From Maribacter sp. (GTDB lineage Bacteria > Bacteroidota > Bacteroidia > Flavobacteriales > Flavobacteriaceae), in assembly GCA_024643345.1 (NCBI GenBank), contig JAHENB010000006.1:1-64000 (forward strand): a stretch of 64,000 nt of DNA. Direction: 5' to 3'. The notes below the pieces were generated by a model, which saw only the letters and a list, made by a program, of their open reading frames with translations, searched no databases and had not been told where the DNA came from. The position numbers were made by a program, and so were the translations under genes. Below, in pieces: positions 35,138-44,367 of this stretch (the first letter of the stretch is position 1; each line of letters starts with the position of its first letter).

Positions 35138-36772
35138 ATGCCGAAGAAAAAGCAGGAAACCCTATTGCAGCCCCCCTACGTATTTGACGTGGGATGGGAA
35201 GCGTTGCTCGATGACCCCGCTTTTATAAAGGTTTTCCTATCTGAGGTTTTGGAAGATTATATCCTTAGACAGCGCTGGTATGGGGGTAAATCGAGCAAAC
35301 TAAAATATATTGAGCTACATCAGTATTTCAGGATACAACAGCATGACGAACTCTATTATGGGCTGCTCTTGGAAGTGAATTTTGAAGAAGCCTTTTACCA
35401 ACATTATTTTTTGCCGATCGCCTTTGTTTCAGACGAATCTTTTGCGCAAAAGGATCGTATATTGTCATTAAGTATAGAGGGCCAAAGCGGTTTTATCATT
35501 GATGCCACGAATTTGGAAGCCTTTAGAAAATTGGTCTTTGAACGCATTCTCACTTCCCTGCCCAACGACAAAACCTCGGTAAGGTACCATAGAAGTACCT
35601 TGTTCTCGGATACCGCTTACATTTCATCGCGGTTTATGGGGTTGGAACAAAGCAACACTTCCATTATCTATAATGATAATTCTGTGATCAAATTTTTTAG
35701 AAGGATTTATGCCGATAAGAACCCTGATTTTGAAATGAGCCAGTTTCTTTCAGAAAAAAAAGGTTTCAAAAACATCCCTGCTTATTTGGGAAGTATCAGC
35801 TTTATCGATAAGGACAATGATAATATTACCATAGCCCTGCTGCAGCAATTGGTGCCCAACCAGGGCGATGCTTGGGAATTCATGCTTAAAGAGGTCGATA
35901 AGGTGTTCCGAAACCTGGAGAACAAACATATCAAGGTTTCGCAACTGCCCACAACCCAAATGTTCCAAAGGTTGCAAATCAAAGATGTACCGCCCGAGAT
36001 TATCGATTGGGCAGGCTTGAGTATTTTTTTGAAGCTACAGGTCATGGCCCGCCGTACTGCAGAAATGCATGTGGCCTTGGGTTCAGAATTTGAGGACACC
36101 GCTTTTACCCCCAAGCATTTCAACAGCGATTATGAGGTATGGCTTAAAAATCGGTTGTTGTACCAGTTCCAGAACCGTTTGAACAGTGTGGAGAACAACC
36201 TTCACAAATTGAAAGGCCGGGCGGCCGATTTGGTCAAAGAGTTTATGGAACGCAAAAATGAGATCAGAAGGCGCTTTGTTGCTTTCGATTGGACAAAACT
36301 GAAGGGGGAAAGAATAAGGGTGCACGGTGACTTTCATCTGGGCCAGATTTTGGTGAAGGACGATGATTTTTATCTTTTGGATTTTGAGGGCGAGCCGGAG
36401 AGCACCATTCGAGATCGAAAGGTAAAACACCCACCATTAAAAGATGTTGCCGGCATCTTTAGATCGTTCCATTATGCCATCTATGCCACCATTTTCAACA
36501 ATGGCGACAAATATCCCTATACACAGGAAGAACTTTTCAAGGCTGGCGAGGTACTTTACAAATTTTTTATTGGCGTATTTCTGGAATCCTATGTGACTCT
36601 GATCCAGGAAAATAACCTGAATATCGGCTACCATCAGGAAAGAATATTTATTTTAAAATATTGTATGTTGGAAAAGGCCGTTTATGAGCTGGGTTATGAA
36701 ATGAACTCGCGTCCCAGTTGGGCGGTAATTCCGTTGGAAGGTATTTTGGGCATCATCAATGACAAGAATTAA
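35138..36772 (+). CDS. Stand-alone maltokinase (Mak/Pep2-like)
   Basis: Maltokinase makes maltose-1-phosphate from maltose and ATP, the donor for GlgE. The aminoglycoside-phosphotransferase-like kinase site reads VHGDFHLGQILVKDDDF followed by LLDFEGEP, and the N-terminal Mak domain contains LRQRWYGGKSSKLKY. I start at ATG 35138, two bases after the glgE stop; the track ORF begins inside glgE. Length is 544 residues. In many bacteria this domain is fused to trehalose synthase TreS. Here it is separate and no treS is nearby, so its maltose may come from another source. Confidence 0.9.
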   Translation: MPKKKQETLLQPPYVFDVGWEALLDDPAFIKVFLSEVLEDYILRQRWYGGKSSKLKYIELHQYFRIQQHDELYYGLLLEVNFEEAFYQHYFLPIAFVSDESFAQKDRILSLSIEGQSGFIIDATNLEAFRKLVFERILTSLPNDKTSVRYHRSTLFSDTAYISSRFMGLEQSNTSIIYNDNSVIKFFRRIYADKNPDFEMSQFLSEKKGFKNIPAYLGSISFIDKDNDNITIALLQQLVPNQGDAWEFMLKEVDKVFRNLENKHIKVSQLPTTQMFQRLQIKDVPPEIIDWAGLSIFLKLQVMARRTAEMHVALGSEFEDTAFTPKHFNSDYEVWLKNRLLYQFQNRLNSVENNLHKLKGRAADLVKEFMERKNEIRRRFVAFDWTKLKGERIRVHGDFHLGQILVKDDDFYLLDFEGEPESTIRDRKVKHPPLKDVAGIFRSFHYAIYATIFNNGDKYPYTQEELFKAGEVLYKFFIGVFLESYVTLIQENNLNIGYHQERIFILKYCMLEKAVYELGYEMNSRPSWAVIPLEGILGIINDKN

Positions 36773-36815
36773 AGTGTATGCAATACATTTTTGGCTATTA
36801 TCATTGGGCCGGGCG

Positions 36816-36823
36816 TATTTTTG
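36816..36823 (+). promoter_or_regulatory. Putative -7 promoter box of glgB
   Basis: TATTTTTG matches TAnnTTTG, 83 bases before the glgB ATG, with a TTTG at 36790-36793 that could serve as the -33 element (22-base spacing). Confidence 0.4.
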
Positions 36824-36906
36824 AAATTATCGGTTTTTGCTTTTGCGGCTTACCAAAAAAGGATCTTTAAAAACAATTTATTCAAAATAGTATCAAACAA
36901 GAAATC

Positions 36907-38805
36907 ATGGGCAAAGTAGTACCACACAGTTTATTTACAGATTTCGATATCAATCTATTTAAATCGGGGAAACACTTTAGGCTCTATGAAAAACTGGGTT
37001 CACATCCCATGGAACTCGATGGCGTGCAAGGCACCTATTTTGCCGTTTGGGCCCCTACGGCCAAAGCGGTCTCGGTAATTGGTGATTTCAACCATTGGTT
37101 AGACCATGAACATCCATTAAACGTGAGATGGGACGAAAGTGGCATTTGGGAAGGTTTTGTACCAAACGTGGGGAAAGGGGAAATATACAAATACTACATA
37201 CGTTCCAACAATTTCGGAGTCGTAACCGAAAAAGCAGATCCCTTTGCGCGCTATTGCGAATTGCCGCCACATACCGCCTCTATTGTCTGGGACGCCCAGT
37301 ACAATTGGCAGGATAAAAAGTGGATGGAAACTAGAAAGGAAAGAAATGCCCTGGATGCCCCTTTTTCGGTATACGAAGTTCATTTGGGATCTTGGAAACG
37401 CAAAGAGGGAAATGAATTTTTGTCATATAAGGAGCTAGCGCATGATTTGGTCGACTATGTAAAGGAAATGGGCTTCACCCATGTTGAATTTATGCCCATC
37501 ATGGAGTATCCTTATGACCCCTCATGGGGTTATCAACTCACCGGATATTTTGCTCCGACCTCGAGATTTGGAGCACCCGAGGATTTTAAATTATTGGTCG
37601 ACACCTTGCACCAAAACGAAATTGGTGTCATTCTCGATTGGGTACCTTCCCATTTTCCGGAAGATGCACACGGACTCGGATTTTTCGATGGCTCACATCT
37701 ATATGAACATCCCGATAGGAGAAGGGGCTATCACCCCGATTGGAAGAGCCTGATCTTTAATTACGGCAGGAATGAAGTGCGTGCTTTCTTGATCAGCAAT
37801 GCTTTATTTTGGTTAGACCAATACCATACCGATGCCTTGCGTGTCGATGCGGTGGCTTCCATGTTATATCTCGATTATTCCCGTGAAGAAGGGGAATGGG
37901 AGCCCAATATGTATGGCAATAACGAAAATTTGGAGGCCTTGAGTTTTCTTAGGGAGTTCAACGAAACCGTGTATGGTAATTTTCCGGATGTACAGACCAT
38001 TGCGGAAGAATCTACGGCGTTTTCGGGCGTTTCCAGACCGGTTAATCTGGGCGGGTTGGGCTTTGGCATGAAATGGATGATGGGATGGATGCACGATACC
38101 TTGGAATATTTCAAAAAAGACACCATTTATCGCAAGCACCATCAGAACGACCTTACTTTTAGCATGACCTATGCCTTTACCGAAAACTTCATGTTGCCAT
38201 TTTCGCATGATGAGGTGGTATACGGGAAACAATCATTGGTCTACAGGATGCCCGGCGATGAGTGGCAAAAATTTGCCAATCTACGTTTGCTATTTGGTTA
38301 TATGTTTACCCATCCGGGTACCAATCTGATCTTTATGGGAGGTGAATTCGGGCAAACCTCTGAATGGAACTTTCAAAATAGTCTCGACTGGCATTTGACC
38401 GAGCATGGCGTTCACGCCGGAATTCAGGAAACGATCAAAGATTTGAACAGGTTGTACCGTTCAGAAAAAGCACTTTTTGAAAAACAATTTAGCCCAGAGG
38501 GTTTCCAATGGATAGATTATGGCGACCATGAAAACTGTGTGCTCACCTATATGCGAAAAGGCCATGATAAAAAGAACGATATTTATATCGCTTGCAACCT
38601 TACCCCGGTACCTAGGGAACGGTATCGCATTGGCATACCTAAAAAGTCAGGACAATTGAAAGTGATTTTCAATAGTGACGATAAAAAATATGCCGGTTCG
38701 GGGATGGCTGCCGAACTCTCTAAAATAGGGAAAACTGCGTGGCATGGGCATGCCCAATCAATTGAAATGACTATTCCACCGCTGAGCATGGTCATTTTTA
38801 AATAG
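36907..38805 (+). CDS. glgB: 1,4-alpha-glucan branching enzyme
   Basis: GlgB introduces alpha-1,6 branches into glycogen-type glucans. A CBM48 domain (about 20-120: YFAVWAPTAKAVSVIGDFNH) precedes the GH13 barrel with GYQLTGYFAPTSRFG, LRVDAVASMLYLDYSREEG (nucleophile Asp, about 310), AEESTAFSGVSRP (acid/base Glu, about 365) and PFSHDEVVYGKQSL. At 632 residues it is the usual short form. It follows the maltokinase by 134 bases and may have its own promoter. Together with GlgE it can build a branched glucan without ADP-glucose. Confidence 0.97.
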   Translation: MGKVVPHSLFTDFDINLFKSGKHFRLYEKLGSHPMELDGVQGTYFAVWAPTAKAVSVIGDFNHWLDHEHPLNVRWDESGIWEGFVPNVGKGEIYKYYIRSNNFGVVTEKADPFARYCELPPHTASIVWDAQYNWQDKKWMETRKERNALDAPFSVYEVHLGSWKRKEGNEFLSYKELAHDLVDYVKEMGFTHVEFMPIMEYPYDPSWGYQLTGYFAPTSRFGAPEDFKLLVDTLHQNEIGVILDWVPSHFPEDAHGLGFFDGSHLYEHPDRRRGYHPDWKSLIFNYGRNEVRAFLISNALFWLDQYHTDALRVDAVASMLYLDYSREEGEWEPNMYGNNENLEALSFLREFNETVYGNFPDVQTIAEESTAFSGVSRPVNLGGLGFGMKWMMGWMHDTLEYFKKDTIYRKHHQNDLTFSMTYAFTENFMLPFSHDEVVYGKQSLVYRMPGDEWQKFANLRLLFGYMFTHPGTNLIFMGGEFGQTSEWNFQNSLDWHLTEHGVHAGIQETIKDLNRLYRSEKALFEKQFSPEGFQWIDYGDHENCVLTYMRKGHDKKNDIYIACNLTPVPRERYRIGIPKKSGQLKVIFNSDDKKYAGSGMAAELSKIGKTAWHGHAQSIEMTIPPLSMVIFK

Positions 38806-38906
38806 TTCTCAACGATGAAAACGTTATAGTTATCAAATCTTTCTAATATCTTTTCGTAATTCGGCGCTAAAGTCTTTTTTTTGTGTGCTTATAAAATAAC
38901 GAGTTT

Positions 38907-41306
38907 ATGATTACCAATACCGAATTGGAATATAAGGGTAATTTGTACCCCAACCAGATAGCCGAATATAAAAGAGACACCGACAAATTATATTTTACCA
39001 CTGAAAATGGTGTGATCTTGGAAATCACCGTGATTCAGGACAGGACCATCCGTTTTCGTTACGCGACCGAACATATTTTTCAGCCCGATTTTTCTTATGC
39101 TATTAGTGAAAATGCGAAAAGGGGATACAATACCCTCACGGTGGTGGAGACCGCGACCGAGTATCTTATAGAAACGGCCAAGGTCAAAATACTTGTTGAC
39201 AAAAAAACATTGCGTATCCAGATTTCCGATTTAGAGGGCCAGATCATTAACGAAGATGAATTGGGCTTTCATTGGGAAGAAAATTACGAGTATGGAGGCA
39301 ATACCGTAAAAATGAGCAAGATTACCCAGGCCACAGAAAGTTATTATGGGATGGGCGATAAGGCCACCCATAGTAATTTAAAAGGAAAACGGGTCTTCAA
39401 TTGGGTTACAGACCAATATGCCTACGGTAAGGATCAAGATCCCTTATATAAGGCCATCCCATTTTATGTGGGCTTGCATCATGAAAAAGCCTACGGCATA
39501 TTCTTCGACAACAGTTTTAAGACCCACTTCGATTTTGCCCATGAAAAAAGAACGACCACCAGTTTTTGGGCCGATGGGGGCGAAATGAACTACTACTTCT
39601 TTTATGGTCCCGAAATGTCGAAAGTGGTCCAGGCCTATACCGATTTAACGGGTATACCAGAGCTGCCGCCAATGTGGGCCTTAGGCTACCATCAATCGAA
39701 ATGGAGCTATTTTCCGGAAAGTAGGGTCAAAGAAGTCGCAAGTACTTTCCGTGATTTAAGGATTCCATGTGATGGCATTTATTTGGACATTGATTATATG
39801 GACGGTTTTCGCTGTTTTACCTGGGACAAGACCCTCTTCCCCGATCCAAAAAGAATGATAGCGGATTTAAGCAAAGATGGCTTTAAAACGGTGGTCATGA
39901 TCGATCCTGGAATCAAAATCGATAAAGATTATTGGGTGTACCAAGAGGCCATGGAGAACGATTATTTCTGTAAAAGGGGAGATGGCCCTTACATGCACGG
40001 GAAGGTATGGCCCGGGGAATGTCATTTCCCCGATTTTACCAATCCCAAAGTAAGGGAATGGTGGGCCAGCCTATATAAAGAGTTCATGGCCGAGTTGGGG
40101 GTTCATGCCGTTTGGAACGATATGAACGAACCGGCAGTGATGGAGGTACCTTCTAAAACGGCCCCTTTAGATACCAGGCACAAATATGATGGTCATCCCT
40201 GTACCCATAGAAAGGCCCATAATGTTTACGGAATGCAAATGGTCAGGGCAACTTATGAAGGGGTCAAAAAGTATGTCTATCCGAAAAGACCCTTCGTAAT
40301 CACCCGCGCTGCCTATGCGGGTACGCAGCGGTATTCATCAACTTGGACAGGGGACAATGTGGCCACCTGGGAGCATCTTTGGATCGCCAACGTACAGGCG
40401 CAGCGAATGTGCATTAGCGGATACTCCTTTGTAGGTTCCGATATTGGTGGATTTGCCGAACAACCCAATGGAGAACTTTTTGCAAGATGGATACAACTCG
40501 GGGTATTTCATCCTTTCTGTAGGGTACATTCCAGCGGGGACCATGGAGATCAAGAGCCTTGGTCATTCGGTACCGAGATTACCGATATTGTAAGGAAGTT
40601 TATTGAATTGCGTTACCAATTGCTGCCTTATCTCTATACCATGTTCTGGAGGTATACCAAATATGGTAGCCCGATGTTGCAGTCCATTGTATATTACGAC
40701 CAAGCAGATACCCAAACCCATTTTAGGACCGACGAGTTTATCTTTGGCGAACAAATCTTGGTCTGCCCCATTCAAGAGCCCAATGCACAGGGCCGAAGAA
40801 TGTACATACCACGGGGAAAGTGGTATAATTATTGGACAGGGGAAATGGTAGAGGGTGGAAAGGAAAGGTGGGTGCCTGCCGATTTGGACAAGATTCCGTT
40901 ATTCATGAAAGCAGGGGCCATCATTCCTAAATATCCCATTCAGCAATACGTTGGTGAAGTTAAGGTGGAGGAGCTGGTTTTGGATGTTTATTACAAATTG
41001 GGCGCTGAAAATTCAACAGTATATGAAGATGCTCAGGATGGCTATGATTATCAAAGCGGAAAATACAGTTTAAGGAACTTTAAGCTTTTGGGCAAGGAAA
41101 AAGAACTCAATATACAACAGTTTAAAGATGGCACTTTTATTACGAGTTACGAGAGCTTTAAAATTAAACTTCATGGACTTCCATTTAAAATTAAAACTAT
41201 TCATGTCGATAATGTGAAAGTGAATCTCGAAGATATCAAGCTGAACGGCAATAATATTATCCAGGTAAGTAAGGAATTTACACAACTTCATATTACTGGA
41301 AAATAA
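38907..41306 (+). CDS. GH31 alpha-glucosidase
   Basis: A 799-residue GH31 enzyme without signal peptide, so cytoplasmic. The barrel includes PPMWALGYHQSKWSYFPESR, GIYLDIDYMDGFRCFTWD and the nucleophile region WNDMNEPAVM (Asp near 404). The acid/base region SSTWTGDNVATW and HPFCRVHSSGDH are also visible. It releases alpha-linked glucose from oligosaccharides. Placed after glgB, it probably degrades or trims the internal glucan or imported malto-oligosaccharides, which could also generate substrates for the maltokinase. Confidence 0.95.
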   Translation: MITNTELEYKGNLYPNQIAEYKRDTDKLYFTTENGVILEITVIQDRTIRFRYATEHIFQPDFSYAISENAKRGYNTLTVVETATEYLIETAKVKILVDKKTLRIQISDLEGQIINEDELGFHWEENYEYGGNTVKMSKITQATESYYGMGDKATHSNLKGKRVFNWVTDQYAYGKDQDPLYKAIPFYVGLHHEKAYGIFFDNSFKTHFDFAHEKRTTTSFWADGGEMNYYFFYGPEMSKVVQAYTDLTGIPELPPMWALGYHQSKWSYFPESRVKEVASTFRDLRIPCDGIYLDIDYMDGFRCFTWDKTLFPDPKRMIADLSKDGFKTVVMIDPGIKIDKDYWVYQEAMENDYFCKRGDGPYMHGKVWPGECHFPDFTNPKVREWWASLYKEFMAELGVHAVWNDMNEPAVMEVPSKTAPLDTRHKYDGHPCTHRKAHNVYGMQMVRATYEGVKKYVYPKRPFVITRAAYAGTQRYSSTWTGDNVATWEHLWIANVQAQRMCISGYSFVGSDIGGFAEQPNGELFARWIQLGVFHPFCRVHSSGDHGDQEPWSFGTEITDIVRKFIELRYQLLPYLYTMFWRYTKYGSPMLQSIVYYDQADTQTHFRTDEFIFGEQILVCPIQEPNAQGRRMYIPRGKWYNYWTGEMVEGGKERWVPADLDKIPLFMKAGAIIPKYPIQQYVGEVKVEELVLDVYYKLGAENSTVYEDAQDGYDYQSGKYSLRNFKLLGKEKELNIQQFKDGTFITSYESFKIKLHGLPFKIKTIHVDNVKVNLEDIKLNGNNIIQVSKEFTQLHITGK

Positions 41307-41341
41307 ATTATTTTGTAATTTTCTAATAATAATTGATTGAG

Positions 41342-42148
41342 ATGAGAAAAGCTTTATTGGTGATTGCTCTATTACTGGTGGTTACGGCTTGCAAAACCAA
41401 CCCGTTTACAGGAAAAAAAGTACTTAATTTTTATCCGAACAGCCAGATTTTCCCGATGGCTTTTGCACAATACGACCAATTTTTGACGGAAAATAAGCGG
41501 GTGACCGGCACTGCAGATGCCCAGATGATTACCAAAGTGGGGCAACGGATCGCCTCTGCAGCAGAAAGATGGTTATCGGCCAACGGTTATCAAGGTTATT
41601 TAAAAGATTATAAATGGGAATACAACTTGGTCAATGACGAGACTGTGAACGCTTGGTGCATGCCAGGAGGTAAAATAGTATTTTATACAGGCATATTGCC
41701 CATCACCCAAACGGAAACCGGGGTTGCCGTGGTCATGGGCCATGAGGTCGCACACGCCTTGGCAGATCACGGGGCCCAGAGGATGAGTGCTGGCACCTTG
41801 CAACAATTCGGTGCGGTCGCGGGGAATATCGCAATCAAGGACGAGCAAACACGCAATACTTTTAATCAGGCTTATGGTGTGGGATCTACCGTGGGCCTTA
41901 TGTTGCCCTTTAGCAGAAGCCATGAGACCGAGGCCGATCGTATAGGATTGCAGATTATGGCGATTGCCGGATACGATCCCGCGGAAGCTGCCGAACTTTG
42001 GAAAAGAATGCAGGCTAGAGGAGGGGAAGCCCCTCCCGAGTTTCTGAGTACGCACCCCTCGAATGAAACGCGCATCACCAACTTAACGGCTTGGGCCCCA
42101 GCGGCCAAAGCGGAGGCCACGAAATTTGGTGTGACCAAATTTCAATGA
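41342..42148 (+). CDS. M48-family metallopeptidase, lipoprotein
   Basis: The lipoprotein signal MRKALLVIALLLVVTAC gives Cys17. The Zn-site HEVAHALADHGAQRM is the HExxH helix, and SRSHETEADRIGLQIM supplies the third ligand (ExxxD). This matches the BepA/LoiP-type M48 peptidases that act in the envelope on misfolded outer-membrane proteins. The ATG at 41342 is preferred to the TTG of the track. Length is 269 residues. Confidence 0.93.
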   Translation: MRKALLVIALLLVVTACKTNPFTGKKVLNFYPNSQIFPMAFAQYDQFLTENKRVTGTADAQMITKVGQRIASAAERWLSANGYQGYLKDYKWEYNLVNDETVNAWCMPGGKIVFYTGILPITQTETGVAVVMGHEVAHALADHGAQRMSAGTLQQFGAVAGNIAIKDEQTRNTFNQAYGVGSTVGLMLPFSRSHETEADRIGLQIMAIAGYDPAEAAELWKRMQARGGEAPPEFLSTHPSNETRITNLTAWAPAAKAEATKFGVTKFQ

Positions 42149-42172
42149 CCCATTTGGGCAAGTCCTGCATCC

Positions 42173-42199
42173 ATTAAAGCCGTTAAAAACGGCTTTAAT
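42173..42199. terminator. Perfect 12-bp hairpin next to the MFS start codon
   Basis: ATTAAAGCCGTT-AAA-AACGGCTTTAAT is a perfect inverted repeat ending seven bases before the MFS gene ATG. It lies 24 bases after the M48 stop, so it may terminate that transcript. The T-rich tail is part of the arm and no separate T-run follows, so an attenuator or translation-masking hairpin is also possible. Confidence 0.5.
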
Positions 42200-42206
42200 C
42201 ATATCT

Positions 42207-43538
42207 ATGACCAACCGATCAGCCATTAAAGGGAGTAAAAAACTGCTCAATGCATGGGCATTTTATGATTGGGCCAACTCGGTATACAGTTTGGTGATTT
42301 CTTCCGCTATCTTTCCAATATATTATGGGGCACTATTTCGAGTTTCGGAAGTGGAAAAAGTAACGGTTTTTGGAGGCGAGATTGCAAGGGCACCTTTGAT
42401 CAGTTATGTAACCTCCGCGGCTTTTTTGTTTATTGCTTTTATTACCCCGCTTCTATCGGGTATTGCCGATTATTTGGGCAACAAAAAGGTATTCATGAAA
42501 TTTTTTTGTTACCTCGGGGGTTTTTCTTGTATTGGACTCTATTGGTTTTCATTGGAACATATTTATTTAGGTCTGGCGTGCTATTTTTTTGGTTTGATCG
42601 GATTTTGGGTAAGCTTTGCCTTCAATAATTCTTATTTGCCCGACATTGCCTATCCGGAACAGCAAGATCGTATCAGTGCCAAGGGTTTTTCCCTTGGCTA
42701 TATAGGCAGTGTCATTCTTTTGATCGTGAATTTGGCCATGGTCATGAAACCCGATTTTTTTGGGATTGTTTCGGCCCCGGGGGAGGCTGCCGAATTGAAG
42801 GCCATGAAATATTCCTTTGTTTCAGTAGGGATTTGGTGGATCATTTTTGCCCAATACAGTTTTTTCCACCTCCCGAAAGGATTCAGGAAAGCGGGAAAAA
42901 GAACCAATATAATCCTTAACGGGTTTAAGGAATTGAAATCGGTGTGGCTTCAGTTGGGCCATCAAACCAGCCTGAAACGCTATTTGAAGGCATTTTTTGT
43001 CTATAGTATGGCCGTGCAAACGGTGATGCTGATCGCCACCTATTTTGGGGAGCAAGAAGTTCTTTGGGGTTCCGATAGTGAACGCACTACTGGCCTCATC
43101 GTCAGCATTATGGTCATCCAGTTGGTCGCTATCATAGGTGCAATGCTCACTGCAAGGGCATCAAGAGCCTATGGCAATATCAAGACACTTGTTGTTGTGA
43201 ATCTTTGCTGGGTGATGATATGTATCTATGCCTATTTTGTCTACACGCCCACTGAATTTTATATTGCAGCAGGTTTTGTTGGCCTGGTGATGGGGGGCAT
43301 TCAGGCTTTGTCTAGATCTACTTATTCGAAGTTTATACCCGAAACCATTGATACCACATCATTCTTCAGTTTTTATGATGTTTCCGAGAAAATAGGGATT
43401 GTCATTGGCACTTTTATCTACGGATTCATTGCCCAGCGAACGGGCAGCATGCGCGATGCGACCATATTTCTTGGATTGTTCTTTTTAACAGGGATGCTAT
43501 TATTGCTAAGGGTCAATAAAAAAGCCCCTACGGGGTAG
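42207..43538 (+). CDS. MFS transporter, UMF1/Atg22-like family
   Basis: A membrane protein of about twelve spans (443 residues). The N-terminus LLNAWAFYDWANSVYSLVI is the hallmark of UMF1-family transporters, bacterial relatives of vacuolar Atg22 amino-acid effluxers. Other family segments are FNNSYLPDIAYPEQQDRISAKG and GGIQALSRSTYSKFIPE. The substrate is unknown. Its 3' end encodes APTG inside a terminator that belongs to the convergent gene. Confidence 0.9.
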   Translation: MTNRSAIKGSKKLLNAWAFYDWANSVYSLVISSAIFPIYYGALFRVSEVEKVTVFGGEIARAPLISYVTSAAFLFIAFITPLLSGIADYLGNKKVFMKFFCYLGGFSCIGLYWFSLEHIYLGLACYFFGLIGFWVSFAFNNSYLPDIAYPEQQDRISAKGFSLGYIGSVILLIVNLAMVMKPDFFGIVSAPGEAAELKAMKYSFVSVGIWWIIFAQYSFFHLPKGFRKAGKRTNIILNGFKELKSVWLQLGHQTSLKRYLKAFFVYSMAVQTVMLIATYFGEQEVLWGSDSERTTGLIVSIMVIQLVAIIGAMLTARASRAYGNIKTLVVVNLCWVMICIYAYFVYTPTEFYIAAGFVGLVMGGIQALSRSTYSKFIPETIDTTSFFSFYDVSEKIGIVIGTFIYGFIAQRTGSMRDATIFLGLFFLTGMLLLLRVNKKAPTG

Positions 43539-43542
43539 GGGC
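43517..43542 (-). terminator. Rho-independent terminator of the sigma/adhesin operon
   Basis: On the minus strand GCCCCTAC-CCC-GTAGGGGC is followed by six T. It lies 50 bases past the DUF2807 stop and overlaps the last codons and stop of the MFS gene. On the plus strand no T-run follows, so it should work mainly for the minus-strand operon. Confidence 0.75.
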
Positions 43543-43591
43543 CTGATTGATGGTTCGTTTTTTGATTGTAATGAGGTCTATGACATTTAGA

Positions 43592-44317
43592 TTAACCTTT
43601 TGAGATATCGCCAGAACCGGAGGTTTTGGTATCTACTTTGTCGGGATTCCCCCGGTAGGTGATATCCCCGGAACCCGACACCCTTGCTTTGAGGTATACC
43701 TTTGCCGTAACTTTTATATCGGCCGAACCTGAAACCGTGGCCTCCACATTATCGGCCTCTAGGTCAAATGCCTTGATGTCGCCCGAACCGGAAACGGTCA
43801 CACTAAAATCCCCTGATCTACCGCTGAGGTTCATATCCCCCGATCCCGACATGGTGGCGGTCATATTGTCCGCATCCACATCCAAGGTAATATCCCCGGA
43901 GCCTGACATCGTTGTCGAAAAACTGGAAGCCCTTATTTTTTTTCTGCCTACAATATCGCCCGATCCCGATAAGGTCACCGCATCGATTTGATCCACGGGG
44001 ACGGTAATCTTGATGCCTTCGTTCCAAGTTGATGGCTGTAAATTTCGATTGTCCTCGACCTTAATGATCAATTTTCCGTTCTTTACTTCGGTTTTGATAT
44101 ATTCCAAGAGGTTCTCCTCTCCTTTTAAGGTAAGTTCCCCTTCTTTTCCATCGACCAGATCTACGTCGAACCAGCCCGAAACTGAAACGGCGTCGTAAGC
44201 GCCAACACTTCGTTCTATACTAACGATATTGCCGTTGCCTTTGATTTTTTTGCCCCATTGGGCAGTGCAGGAAGCAGATAATAATATTACAAGACTGAGG
44301 ATGGATAATTTTTTCAT
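43592..44317 (-). CDS. DUF2807 (GIN) putative adhesin, lipoprotein
   Basis: A lipobox LSASC gives Cys17. The mature protein is a beta-helix of the DUF2807/GIN type built on a repeated G-S-G-D-I/M unit. Examples are LSGSGDIVGRKK, MSGSGDITLDVD, MSGSGDMNLSGR, VSGSGDIKAFDL and TSGSGDISKG, roughly every 20 residues. Such proteins are thought to be surface adhesins or polymer-binding proteins. It is the last gene of an ECF-sigma operon and ends at a terminator, so expression should follow the sigma factor. Confidence 0.9.
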   Translation of the reverse strand: MKKLSILSLVILLSASCTAQWGKKIKGNGNIVSIERSVGAYDAVSVSGWFDVDLVDGKEGELTLKGEENLLEYIKTEVKNGKLIIKVEDNRNLQPSTWNEGIKITVPVDQIDAVTLSGSGDIVGRKKIRASSFSTTMSGSGDITLDVDADNMTATMSGSGDMNLSGRSGDFSVTVSGSGDIKAFDLEADNVEATVSGSADIKVTAKVYLKARVSGSGDITYRGNPDKVDTKTSGSGDISKG

Positions 44318-44367
44318 TTGATTTCGATTTTAAAGTTTTTGAATAGGTTCAATTAATTGATGATGCA

